Of a stretch of 64,000 bases of DNA, positions 25,952 to 34,746 are shown piece by piece; the stretch's first letter is position 1; every line of letters starts with the position of its first letter. The DNA is taken from positions 25,481 through 89,480 of the forward strand of contig NZ_PVEN01000023.1 of NCBI RefSeq assembly GCF_002973525.1. The letters run 5' to 3'. The notes under the pieces are model-generated. The model was not told where the DNA came from. It ran no database searches and saw only the letters and a program-made list of their open reading frames with translations. The stretch is from Paraburkholderia sp. BL21I4N1 (lineage in GTDB: Bacteria; Pseudomonadota; Gammaproteobacteria; Burkholderiales; Burkholderiaceae). Both the position numbers and the translations under genes were made by a program.

Positions 25952-27481
25952 ATGATTTTCGACTGGCACTACGCTCTCTCGCTGTTGACCCTCGCAGACT
26001 TTTGGAACGCCGTATGGTTGGTCATCAAACTGAGTCTGGCCGCATGGCTCATCAGCATTGTGGCAGGCTTCCTGCTCGCTCTCGGAAAGCAGTCCACGTG
26101 GCGGCCACTCTCATGGGCGTGTCGCAGCTACGTCTGGTTTTTCCGCAGCCTGCCTTTGCTCGTGTTGCTGATTTTCGTCTACAACCTTCCGCAGATTTTT
26201 CCATGGACGGGCTCGTTTCTCTCCAATGCGTTTTGGGCCGGGCTGATAGCCATGTCACTCAGCGAGACCGCATACGTAGCGGAAATCCACCGGGGCGGTC
26301 TTGCCGGCGTTCATAAGGGTCAGCTTGAGGCTGGAAAAGCACTCGGGATTGGCTACATCGGTCTCCAACGGCTGGTCGTTCTGCCGCAGGCGTTCCGTGT
26401 CGCCCTTCCGGCCCTCATCAACGAGTACATCAGCATGGTCAAGCTGACGTCGCTGGTGTCTGTTATCTCGCTTGAGGAAATTTTGCTCGTCGGCGAGCGC
26501 TTGTATACCCAGAACTTCAAAGTTCTGGAAACGATGCTCGCTGTGGCGGTCTATTACGTCCTCATCGTAACGGTCTTCGGGTATCTCCTAAGTTATGTCG
26601 AGAAACACCTCGATTTCACGCGCCGAAGCGGAGACGTTCATACCGGAGACGCGGCCGTCGCGGAAAAGGTAGTCCCGATCGTTGTGCCCGACCGCAAGCC
26701 AACGACCGCTATCGAGGCAGCGAATATCCATAAACATTACGGCAGCCACCATGTCCTGAAAGGGATCAACCTGAAGGTGATGACGGGCGAAGTGATCTCT
26801 GTCATCGGGCCATCCGGATCGGGCAAAACGTCGCTGATTCGAACGCTGAACGGACTCGAATTGATCGACGACGGTGAAGTAAGACTCAACACCAAGCCGT
26901 TCCTCTCGAATCACAAAAGCTCCCATCAGTCGCGTGCCGCTTATCACGAAGGCATTCTGCACATCGGCATGGTGTTCCAGAGCTTTAATCTCTTTCCTCA
27001 CCGGACCGTCCTGGAGAACGTTACCTTGGCCCCGCAATATCATTCCCGACTCAAGGGTGAGATGCTGGAGCGCCATGGTCTGAAGTTGCTCAACAAGGTG
27101 GGCATGGGGGCGCATGCGTACAAGTATCCGCACCAACTCTCCGGAGGCCAACAGCAACGAGTTGCCATTGCGCGCGCGCTGGCCATGGAGCCGTCCATCG
27201 TGCTGTTCGACGAGCCGACGTCGGCGCTTGATCCTGAACTGGTTGGTGAAGTATTGCGTGTCATCGAAGACCTTGCTCGGGAAGGCATGACGATGATCAT
27301 CGTCACGCACGAAATCGACTTCGCAATGAAAGTGTCCGATCGAATTCTCTTCATGGAGGGTGGCGTCGTTGCCCACGACATGACGCCCGCGCAGTACCAG
27401 GCGATGCCGCGTGATTCCCGCGTGGTCCGCTTCTTGAAGGGATGCCGGGAAGAGCACGAGCACGTCACGGCAACGGCTTGA
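25952..27481 (+). CDS. Amino acid ABC transporter permease-ATPase fusion protein
   Basis: A 509-residue protein joining two normally separate subunits. Residues 1-220 are a His/Glu-type permease with about five helices and the EAA loop EAGKALGIGYIGLQRLVVLP (126-145). Residues 250-500 are the ATPase, with Walker A GPSGSGKTS (286-294), Q-loop QSFNLFPHRTV, signature LSGGQQQR, Walker B VLFDEPTSALDPE and switch His VTHEID. A polar linker (about 222-250) connects them. No second permease is encoded nearby, so a homodimer would supply both membrane and ATPase pairs. It works with the binding protein encoded just upstream. Confidence 0.93.
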   Translation: MIFDWHYALSLLTLADFWNAVWLVIKLSLAAWLISIVAGFLLALGKQSTWRPLSWACRSYVWFFRSLPLLVLLIFVYNLPQIFPWTGSFLSNAFWAGLIAMSLSETAYVAEIHRGGLAGVHKGQLEAGKALGIGYIGLQRLVVLPQAFRVALPALINEYISMVKLTSLVSVISLEEILLVGERLYTQNFKVLETMLAVAVYYVLIVTVFGYLLSYVEKHLDFTRRSGDVHTGDAAVAEKVVPIVVPDRKPTTAIEAANIHKHYGSHHVLKGINLKVMTGEVISVIGPSGSGKTSLIRTLNGLELIDDGEVRLNTKPFLSNHKSSHQSRAAYHEGILHIGMVFQSFNLFPHRTVLENVTLAPQYHSRLKGEMLERHGLKLLNKVGMGAHAYKYPHQLSGGQQQRVAIARALAMEPSIVLFDEPTSALDPELVGEVLRVIEDLAREGMTMIIVTHEIDFAMKVSDRILFMEGGVVAHDMTPAQYQAMPRDSRVVRFLKGCREEHEHVTATA

Positions 27482-27513
27482 TAACGGACCTCTCGGCCTC
27501 GACAGGAACAAAA

Positions 27514-28677
27514 ATGATGACCTCTTTGCCATTCCCGGTAAGCGAGTTTGATGCTCGCTTAGAACGAACGCAGGCGTCTATGTGCAAAGCGCAACTGGAT
27601 GCGCTCGTGCTAACGACGCCTGCGAATTTTCGTTACTTCACAGGTCTGGACAGTCAGTTCTGGGAAAGCCCCACCCGTCCCTGGTTTCTCGTTATTCCAG
27701 CGAGTGGACCGACCATCGCGATTGTCCCGTCCATTGCTGAAGTTGTCGTGAACCAGTGTGTAGCGGGCAGCGTGGAGACATGGCCCTCGCCTCGGCCCGA
27801 AGACGAGGGCGTGTCGCTTCTCGCATCCGTTGTGAACGATCGGGCCCGCCGCTTCGGAAAGGTTGGATTCGAGCTAGGTCGTGAGTTCGCCTTGCGAATG
27901 CCGGTACTCGATTTTCTGCGGCTGCGCGACTTGTTGACGTCTGAGGCGGTTGACGGGTCGCCTTGCATTTGGGAAGTGCGCAACATTAAGTCACGTGCCG
28001 AAATCGAGAAAATCCGTCAGGCCGGTCAGATCGTCAGCCGCTCCTTCGCATCGGTCCCGGAATTTGCGAAGCTGGGGGTGACTGAAGCGCAGGCATCTCG
28101 GGATCTGACGGTGGATATTCTCTTGCGTGGTGCCCACACGGTGCCGTACGTGGCGTGTGCATCGGGGCCTGGCGGATACGATCAGATCATCGCACGCGGA
28201 AGCCGGCGTGAGTTGAGGGACGGCGATGTGCTGATTATCGACGTCGGCGCGACCATCGATGGATATTTTTGCGATTTCGATCGCAACTATGCCGTCGGAA
28301 AAATCTCGGACGATGCTCGTCGAGTTCACGATGCAGTCTGGGTCGCAACTGAAGTTGGGATCAATACCGCGAGAGCCGGCACAAAGGTCCGGGATCTTTG
28401 GAAGGCGATGATGGAAGTCCTCGAAGGGGCTGGTATGCGCGGCAACAACGTCGGACGGCTCGGTCACGGACTTGGCCTTCAGGTTACCGAGCCTCCGTCA
28501 AACAGTGTGGCGGACGAGGCAGTGCTGCAGCCTGGCATGGTCATCACCATCGAGCCTGGTATGGAGTACGAGCCAGGAAAGATGATTGTCCATGAAGAGA
28601 ACATAACCATTACAGAGGACGGTTTTGCCGACGTCCTGACCGTTCGGGCCCCGCGAGAGATGTGGGCCATCAATTGA
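27514..28677 (+). CDS. M24-family metallopeptidase (Xaa-Pro dipeptidase/ectoine-hydrolase-like)
   Basis: A 387-residue creatinase-fold enzyme. The N-terminal domain covers about 1-150 and the pita-bread catalytic domain about 160-385. All five metal ligands are present: D243 and D254 (IIDVGATIDGYFCDFD), H318 (GHGLG), E347 (TIEPGM) and E361 (VHEENITI). It is therefore a two-metal hydrolase acting on an Xaa-Pro peptide or a cyclic or acyl amide. ATG 27514 follows AGGA; an ATG also starts at 27517. It sits between the transporter gene and a second, metal-less M24 gene. Confidence 0.88.
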   Translation: MMTSLPFPVSEFDARLERTQASMCKAQLDALVLTTPANFRYFTGLDSQFWESPTRPWFLVIPASGPTIAIVPSIAEVVVNQCVAGSVETWPSPRPEDEGVSLLASVVNDRARRFGKVGFELGREFALRMPVLDFLRLRDLLTSEAVDGSPCIWEVRNIKSRAEIEKIRQAGQIVSRSFASVPEFAKLGVTEAQASRDLTVDILLRGAHTVPYVACASGPGGYDQIIARGSRRELRDGDVLIIDVGATIDGYFCDFDRNYAVGKISDDARRVHDAVWVATEVGINTARAGTKVRDLWKAMMEVLEGAGMRGNNVGRLGHGLGLQVTEPPSNSVADEAVLQPGMVITIEPGMEYEPGKMIVHEENITITEDGFADVLTVRAPREMWAIN

Positions 28678-28699
28678 GCATTTAGACGTAGGACGAACC

Positions 28700-29830
28700 A
28701 TGACGGACCTTGCTTTCACTATCGACGAATACCGCAACCGACTTGAATTAATTCAACGAGAACTTCGCGCGCAGCAGATCGACGTCGCAATCCTGGACGA
28801 GCCGGAGATGATGGGCTGGCTTTCCGGCTACTGGACGACCGAAAACCTTTGGCGCGCGTGTGCAGTTCCGGCTGTCGGCGAGCCGGTTTTGCTCGTGAGG
28901 AAATTGGACATGGCACCCGCGAAGGAGCGGAGCTGGTTCAAACACATTGTTGGCTTTCTTGATTGGGACGATCCACTGCCGCTTTTGGTGGGAACTGCCC
29001 GAACGCTGAATTTCACACTTGAGCGTGTGGCGGTTGATTTTCAATCGCACTCATTTACCGTTGCGCGGATGAGGGACCTGCGCGAGCTTCTTCCGCGCGC
29101 AGATATCTGCGATTTGAACCGCTCACTGTGGGATCTGCGCCGCTGCAAGTCCGAAGAAGAAATTACACTGATGCGGCGAGCTTCTGCGCTTGTCGACCAG
29201 GCGCTGAAGCACACTGTTTCTTCCATCGGTGAGGGTGTACTACCTCGCATCGTTGCAGCCGAGACAGCAGCACAGGTTTATAAGCTCGGGTTCGACGACG
29301 GATTCATTGGTCCGATTACGGTCGCTACAGGATGGGATTCGTTGCATGGATTCATGCCCGAACGGCCCTTGAAAGCCGGAGACCTGGTTCATATCGAGCT
29401 TTTGCCGCGCCTGCGGGGCTACTCCGCTCGCATCATGCGTTGTGTCGCTGTGGGCGGTGCCAGTTCTGAACAGAAGCGCATAACGGCGTTGCTTGCCGAG
29501 ATTCAGGATCGGCAGATCGAAGCAATGCGGCCGGGAGCGATTGCATCCGAGATAGACAGCATTGTTCGACGGGGAGTGATCGAGGCCGGCCTGCGTGAAA
29601 CCTACGAGAACATCACTGGATACACGCTCGGCTTGACCCCGATCACCACCCAGCGGACCAGCGATCTTCATCGTTGCTTCAATCCGAAAGCTGATTGGAA
29701 ACTCGAAGCGGGCATGGTGTTTCATGTCTATACCTCAGCGGCAGGGATCGCGCTAAGTGAGACGGTAGTCGTCAGGAAGGATGGTGGAGAACGATTGACG
29801 CGTTCGCCCCGCGTTCTTTTCGAACGATGA
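28700..29830 (+). CDS. M24-family creatinase-fold protein lacking metal ligands
   Basis: A 376-residue paralogue of the preceding enzyme with the same fold order. Aligning it to that enzyme, the metal positions read E233, R244, Y308 and V343/Y344 where the ligands D, D, H and E should be; only the last Glu (E354, LSETVVV) remains. It therefore cannot bind the two metals and resembles creatinase or other metal-free members, which hydrolyse C-N bonds with a His. It could also be a non-catalytic partner. It starts 22 bp after the upstream gene. Substrate unknown. Confidence 0.82.
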   Translation: MTDLAFTIDEYRNRLELIQRELRAQQIDVAILDEPEMMGWLSGYWTTENLWRACAVPAVGEPVLLVRKLDMAPAKERSWFKHIVGFLDWDDPLPLLVGTARTLNFTLERVAVDFQSHSFTVARMRDLRELLPRADICDLNRSLWDLRRCKSEEEITLMRRASALVDQALKHTVSSIGEGVLPRIVAAETAAQVYKLGFDDGFIGPITVATGWDSLHGFMPERPLKAGDLVHIELLPRLRGYSARIMRCVAVGGASSEQKRITALLAEIQDRQIEAMRPGAIASEIDSIVRRGVIEAGLRETYENITGYTLGLTPITTQRTSDLHRCFNPKADWKLEAGMVFHVYTSAAGIALSETVVVRKDGGERLTRSPRVLFER

Positions 29831-29840
29831 GAAACAGGCG

Positions 29841-29863
29841 GCGCCAGGCCTGAAGACTGGCGC
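29841..29863 (+). terminator. Terminator-like hairpin after the second M24 gene
   Basis: GCGCCAG and CTGGCGC form a perfect 7-bp stem with a 9-base loop about 10 bp past the stop, followed by GACCCTTCTT. A weak T-rich tail makes partial termination plausible. Confidence 0.5.
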
Positions 29864-30385
29864 GACCCTTCTTCCCGGATCTGTGGTTTGCTCAGACTGC
29901 TGACTCTCATTTAAACCGTCGGTATATCAAGCTCAACCTTTCCCCGCGAACGCGTGCTTCGTGGCATCGGGCAAATCGATCTGCTCGCTTTGTTTTTCGA
30001 CCTACACATTCGCGACGGCCCTCATATCGTGGTGAAGCTCGTGAGAAGAAATGGGGCCGCGTAGCGGTCATATGACCACCGTTCACACAGCCTTTACATC
30101 ACCTGTGGGACGGCCGCAGCCCCAGAGATTGAACCCGCGCGCCGAGCCCGCCCTGTGGCGCTTTGGAATCTCGCTGTATTTGTGCGGGCAGCATGCGATC
30201 AAATGAGTCGAGAGTGATCAAAGCCGACGACGATAAAAATTTGCATCTTAGCCCCGTTAATAGAGACGTAGTTGCCGGGGTGATGAAATATTATTGTGAC
30301 TGACACGTGTCGCCTATTGAAGCATTTTGGCTGTCACGGAAGAATCGCGTGCCTGTTCGGCACCTCACATGGAGTAAAGATAGCG
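29864..30385. promoter_or_regulatory. Intergenic region before the ammonia-lyase gene
   Basis: About 520 bp without a defensible gene. An AT-rich part near 30225-30290 (for example TTGCAT and AAATATTATTG) may hold a promoter for the second half of the locus (ammonia-lyase and two M20 enzymes). No clear palindrome was seen. Confidence 0.35.
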
Positions 30386-31621
30386 ATGCTGATCAAAAAT
30401 CCCCAAGCGTCCCGCCGCGCCTATCCGGACGACCTGCGCGCAGTGATGAATATCAAGTCAGCGCAGGAAAGCGGTATCTGGCTCTCACACTGGAATCAGA
30501 TAAACCGGTCGGTCACGCCGTTGTGGGATCTTCCGGACGCAGCAGAAGCTTTCGGGATTGCACAACTGTGTCTCAAAGACGAGTCGGTGCGGTCGCCTCT
30601 TGGCAGCTTCAAGGCGCTTGGCGCTCCCGTGGCGTTGATGCGCCTTATCGCTCGGCTGTGGAGCTCAGAAGCGATGTTCGATCCACGAGTATTGATCAAT
30701 GGCGGCTATTCCGGCCTGCTTGAAGGTCTCACTGTGATCAGTGCGACCGATGGTAATCACGGAAAGTCCCTTGCGGCGGCGGCTCAAGCCATTGGGTGCC
30801 GCTGCGTGATCGTGTTGCACGCCAATGTCAGCGTTGAGCGTGAAAAGTCGATTGCTGCATACAACGCAGAGATCATCCGGATTTCTGGCAACTACGACGA
30901 ATCAGTGGAACATGCAGCGCATCTCGCCCAGACAAACGGCTGGCATGTCGTGTCCGACACTTCCTATGAAGGATACGAAGCCATCCCGCGCGATGTCATG
31001 CAAGGCTATGGCGTCATTCCTGACGAAGTTGTCGCACAGCTGGAAAGCTCACCATCGAAGGCTCCTTTCACACACGTGTTCCTGCAGGGCGGCGTTGGCG
31101 GCCTCGCGGCTGGCATTGCGACGTATTTCTGGGAGCACTACGGTGTGCAACGCCCAACTTTCATCGTGGTTGAGCCTCAACAGGCGGATTGCCTCTATCA
31201 GAGCGCAATCGAAGGCTACGCGACTACGGCCACCGGCTCGGTCGACTCCGTGATGGCGGGTTTGGCTTGTGGCGAAGCTTCTCCACTCGCATGGAAGTTC
31301 CTTGAACCATGCGTCGACCATTTCATGACGATTTCAGACGATGACGCGGTGAAGGCGATGCAAACACTGGCACGAGGCACTGAAAGGGATGCGCCGCTGG
31401 TTGTCGGCGAATCCGGCGCTGCGGGATACGCCGGCGTGACAGTGTTGGCGCAAAACCCGGAGCAAGCTCGCGAGGTGGGCCTGACGTCCGAATCGCGGGT
31501 GCTGGTGATCAGTACGGAAGGTGCCACGGCACCGAACACCTACTCCGAACTTGTTGGAGAATCCGCTCAATCGGTGCTGGCGCGGCAGCAGGAGTGGCTG
31601 CAGGGCTGCGCTGTACGGTGA
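30386..31621 (+). CDS. dpaL: Diaminopropionate ammonia-lyase family PLP enzyme
   Basis: Converts 2,3-diaminopropionate to pyruvate and two ammonia molecules. The 411-residue length is normal. The PLP lysine is K76 in SPLGSFKALGA, matching the position in the characterised enterobacterial enzyme; ATDGNHGKSLA binds the carboxylate and GGVGGLAAGI the phosphate. The family core VSDTSYEGYE is present. ATG 30386 follows GGAG. It is followed after five bases by an M20 amidohydrolase gene, which suggests that an N-acylated or peptide-bound diaminopropionate is first hydrolysed and then deaminated here (inference). Confidence 0.9.
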   Translation: MLIKNPQASRRAYPDDLRAVMNIKSAQESGIWLSHWNQINRSVTPLWDLPDAAEAFGIAQLCLKDESVRSPLGSFKALGAPVALMRLIARLWSSEAMFDPRVLINGGYSGLLEGLTVISATDGNHGKSLAAAAQAIGCRCVIVLHANVSVEREKSIAAYNAEIIRISGNYDESVEHAAHLAQTNGWHVVSDTSYEGYEAIPRDVMQGYGVIPDEVVAQLESSPSKAPFTHVFLQGGVGGLAAGIATYFWEHYGVQRPTFIVVEPQQADCLYQSAIEGYATTATGSVDSVMAGLACGEASPLAWKFLEPCVDHFMTISDDDAVKAMQTLARGTERDAPLVVGESGAAGYAGVTVLAQNPEQAREVGLTSESRVLVISTEGATAPNTYSELVGESAQSVLARQQEWLQGCAVR

Positions 31622-31626
31622 CAGTG

Positions 31627-32820
31627 ATGAATATGACTGTTGAACTGGATCACGCGTTCGGCCGTCCGTTGCAGGAAAGCTTGCGCAGTTGGCGACACCA
31701 CCTCCATCGGAACCCGGAGACGGGCTTTGAGGAGGTCCGGACCTCCGACTATGTCGCACGGATTCTTTCCGCGCTCGGCCTCGAAGTACATCGCAATATC
31801 GGTGGCACGGGGTTGGTTGCCAACCTTAAGGTCGGCAACAGTCATCGAGCCATCGGCGTGCGTGCCGACATGGACGCACTGGAGATCGCCGAAAACGCAC
31901 CTGGTCGGGCTTACGCCTCGTGCTCGCCGGGCAAAATGCACGCGTGCGGTCACGACGGGCACATGGCCATGGTTCTAGGGGCCGCGCGGCTGCTAGCTGA
32001 AAGTAAGGATTTCGATGGCACGGTCCGGTTCATCTTTCAACCCGGTGAAGAACACGGTCGCGGTGCGAAAGCAATGATGGCGGATGGACTGTTCGAGCGC
32101 TTCCCGGTCGAAGCGATCTTCGGCGCGCACAATATGCCAGGCATGCCTGCAGGCAGTTTTGCGACCCGCCGAGGCGGAATTATGGCGAGCGAGGACAATT
32201 TCGTCATCGTCGTCCGGGGGCGAGGCACGCATGCCGCGCGTCCGCATATGGGCGTCGATCCGATCGTCGTCGCGTCTCAGATCGTGCTTGCGCTGCAGAC
32301 GGTTGTCTCGCGCAATCTCGACCCGAGTCTTTCTGCCGTTATCTCTTGCACCGAGTTCATAACAGATGGACTTCGCAATGTGGTTCCATCGACAGTGACG
32401 ATCAAGGGGGACACGCGTAGCTATCTCCCTGAAGTGCAGCGCCTTCTTGAAACCCGGATGCGTGAGATTAGCGAAGGTATCGGCCGCACGAACGGTATCG
32501 AGTGCGACTTCAGCTATACGCATGAGTTCGCCCCGACCGTGAACAGCGCAGAGTTCGTAGACACAGCGGTAACCGCAGCCGCGAACGTAGCCGGTTCAGA
32601 AAAGGTCGACGCTAACGTCCAACCGATGATGATCTCCGAGGACTTCGGCGCCTTCCTTCAGGTTGTGCCGGGGAACTTCATTTTCATCGGTAACGGGGAT
32701 GAGTCGCAGCGCGGCAATGTTCCATTACACAACGCGGCTTACGATTTCAACGACGACATTCTTGATATGGGTGCTCGCTACTTCGCAGAAGTCGCCCGGG
32801 TGGCGCTTGCTGGCAGGTAG
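31627..32820 (+). CDS. M20-family amidohydrolase (hippurate hydrolase/N-acyl-amino acid deacylase type)
   Basis: A 397-residue metal-dependent enzyme that removes acyl groups from amino acids. Metal-binding and catalytic segments are visible: HACGHDGHMAM, PGEEHGRGA, GAHNMPGMPAG, the lid-domain GRGTHAARPHMGVDP and the C-terminal LHNAAYDFND. It starts five bases after the ammonia-lyase stop and is probably co-translated. Candidate substrates are N-acyl diamino acids released by, or imported with, the other proteins of the locus. Confidence 0.9.
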   Translation: MNMTVELDHAFGRPLQESLRSWRHHLHRNPETGFEEVRTSDYVARILSALGLEVHRNIGGTGLVANLKVGNSHRAIGVRADMDALEIAENAPGRAYASCSPGKMHACGHDGHMAMVLGAARLLAESKDFDGTVRFIFQPGEEHGRGAKAMMADGLFERFPVEAIFGAHNMPGMPAGSFATRRGGIMASEDNFVIVVRGRGTHAARPHMGVDPIVVASQIVLALQTVVSRNLDPSLSAVISCTEFITDGLRNVVPSTVTIKGDTRSYLPEVQRLLETRMREISEGIGRTNGIECDFSYTHEFAPTVNSAEFVDTAVTAAANVAGSEKVDANVQPMMISEDFGAFLQVVPGNFIFIGNGDESQRGNVPLHNAAYDFNDDILDMGARYFAEVARVALAGR

Positions 32821-32865
32821 GCACCCAGCGTATTCCGCACAACCGTGACTTGGTACGAGGACATG

Positions 32866-34284
32866 ATGAACGAGACAGGTGACCGGCAAACAGCCATCAG
32901 GCTGGCAGAGGCGGTTTTCGACTCCGGCGATTTCCTGGCCGACCTTGACCGACGCGTACACTACCGGACGGAAAGCCAGGATTCTGCCAAGGCGGGGACT
33001 TTGCTGTCATATCTCACCGATGAGATTGCCCCCACGCTGCAAAGGCTGGGGTTCGAGACGCGGTGCGTGCGCAATCCTTCTGGCGCGGACGCGCCAATTC
33101 TGCTCGCCTCGCGGTGGGAGAGCGAATCACTGCCTACAATAGTCACGTACGCGCATGGAGATGTAGTGCGGGGCCAAGATGCGCAATGGCGCTCCGGATT
33201 GGAGCCGTGGCGCATCGTGGTGGAAGACGATCGCTGGTACGGTCGGGGGATCGCGGACAACAAAGGGCAACACTCGATCAACCTGGCCGCACTGGCGGCA
33301 GTGATCAAGGCCCGCAGAGGCAAGCTCGGCTACAACGTGAAAGTGATCTTCGAGACCGGTGAGGAGATTGATTCACCGGGCCTTGACGCGCTGTGCGCTT
33401 CCGAACGGAGGTTTCTCGCCGGCGACCTGTTCATCGCGTCCGATGGTCCGCGCGTGTCCGCCGAGCGGCCGACGGTCTTCCTGGGATCGCGAGGCGAACT
33501 GAACTTTGAACTGACGGTGGCCCTGCGCGAAGGGGGGCATCACTCAGGGAACTGGGGCGGAATCCTTCGAAATCCTGCAACTGTGCTGGCGAGCGCAATT
33601 TCATCAATCATCGATAACAACGGCCGACTTCTGGTTAAGGAGCTGCTGCCTCCGCCCATACCGGACGCCGTGCGCGATGCAATTGCCGGTATTGAGATTG
33701 GCAAAGACAGTAATGCGCCGTATATAGATCCTGCTTGGGGGCAGCCCGACTTAACAATCGCGGAACGGGTTCTCGCATGGAACACAATCGAAGTTCTGGC
33801 ATTTACCGCGGGTAACCCCGAGGCTCCGGTCGGCTCCATTCCCCCGACTGCCAAGGCTTACTGTCAGATGCGGTTTGTCGTTGGAACGGACTGGAAGAAC
33901 GCCGGACAGCACCTTACGAATCACCTGAAGGAATGCGGGATCAGCGACGTACAGGTGACGGTGACGTCGATATCGAAGGCAACTCGTCTCGACGTCAGGC
34001 ATCCCTGGGTCAATTGGGCCATGACATCGATCGAGCGCACCACTGGCAAGCGTCCGGCGCTTATACCTAACCTTGGTGGGACCGTGCCTAACGCTGTATT
34101 CGCGCAGACGCTTGGCTTGCCCACCATATGGATTCCGCATTCGTATCCCGCCTGTTCGCAGCATGCGCCGAATGAACACCTCCTTGCCTCGGTCGCGCGT
34201 GAAGCACTCGCATTAATGGCAGGCGTGTGGTGGGATCTCGGCGAAGGCGCGGCAGCGTCGATAGCATCAACCATCAGGCACTGA
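32866..34284 (+). CDS. M20-family metallopeptidase/deacylase
   Basis: A 472-residue M20 enzyme of the larger (dipeptidase/succinyl-diaminopimelate desuccinylase-like) kind. Visible parts are YAHGDVV (first metal His and Asp), YGRGIADNKGQ (bridging Asp), FETGEEIDSPG (general-base Glu pair), a lid with HHSGNWGG, and the C-terminal IPHSYPACSQHAPNEH. I prefer the ATG at 32866 because GAGGA sits four bases upstream; 32863 is also possible. It is the last gene of the locus and acts, with the preceding enzyme, on peptide- or acyl-linked substrates (inference). Confidence 0.87.
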   Translation: MNETGDRQTAIRLAEAVFDSGDFLADLDRRVHYRTESQDSAKAGTLLSYLTDEIAPTLQRLGFETRCVRNPSGADAPILLASRWESESLPTIVTYAHGDVVRGQDAQWRSGLEPWRIVVEDDRWYGRGIADNKGQHSINLAALAAVIKARRGKLGYNVKVIFETGEEIDSPGLDALCASERRFLAGDLFIASDGPRVSAERPTVFLGSRGELNFELTVALREGGHHSGNWGGILRNPATVLASAISSIIDNNGRLLVKELLPPPIPDAVRDAIAGIEIGKDSNAPYIDPAWGQPDLTIAERVLAWNTIEVLAFTAGNPEAPVGSIPPTAKAYCQMRFVVGTDWKNAGQHLTNHLKECGISDVQVTVTSISKATRLDVRHPWVNWAMTSIERTTGKRPALIPNLGGTVPNAVFAQTLGLPTIWIPHSYPACSQHAPNEHLLASVAREALALMAGVWWDLGEGAAASIASTIRH

Positions 34285-34746
34285 ACCGATCGACAGCCGA
34301 ACGAATCATTGCACGTCCCTGAGCGAAGAACGGCAGATCTACATCGTTTCGCTGCCGCCTGGACGTCAAGCGACCCGCGACAACAAGCCCCATACGTCTC
34401 GGTCCAGAGTGCGGCGAGTTCGGAGCGGAGCAGCCGTCATGGTCCCGGCGACAGGCAGGCAGCAGAAGCGGCCCCCGCGGCCTGATGTCGTCGCCCGTTG
34501 TTCACGCCTACGACCTGAAACTGGCGCAGCCCATGTGCGCGAGCGCAGTCGAGCAGGGGTGATGAGGCGGAAGCTTTTGCCCCGGGGAGGGAGTTTTGTA
34601 ACAGGTCTAAAGCAACGCTATGGTCATAAAACCCTCTGACGTCCCGATCGCGAGCCTCAGCACCCTCGGGCACCGACCTGCCATACTGGGAGTTGCGCTG
34701 CGGTATGAACCTGCCAGTGCCCGAACAAGGCAGTATCACGAATTGA
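34285..34746. other. Intergenic region between convergent genes
   Basis: About 460 bp between the convergent M20 and nitrilase genes. I see no gene, clear terminator or repeat. Confidence 0.4.
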
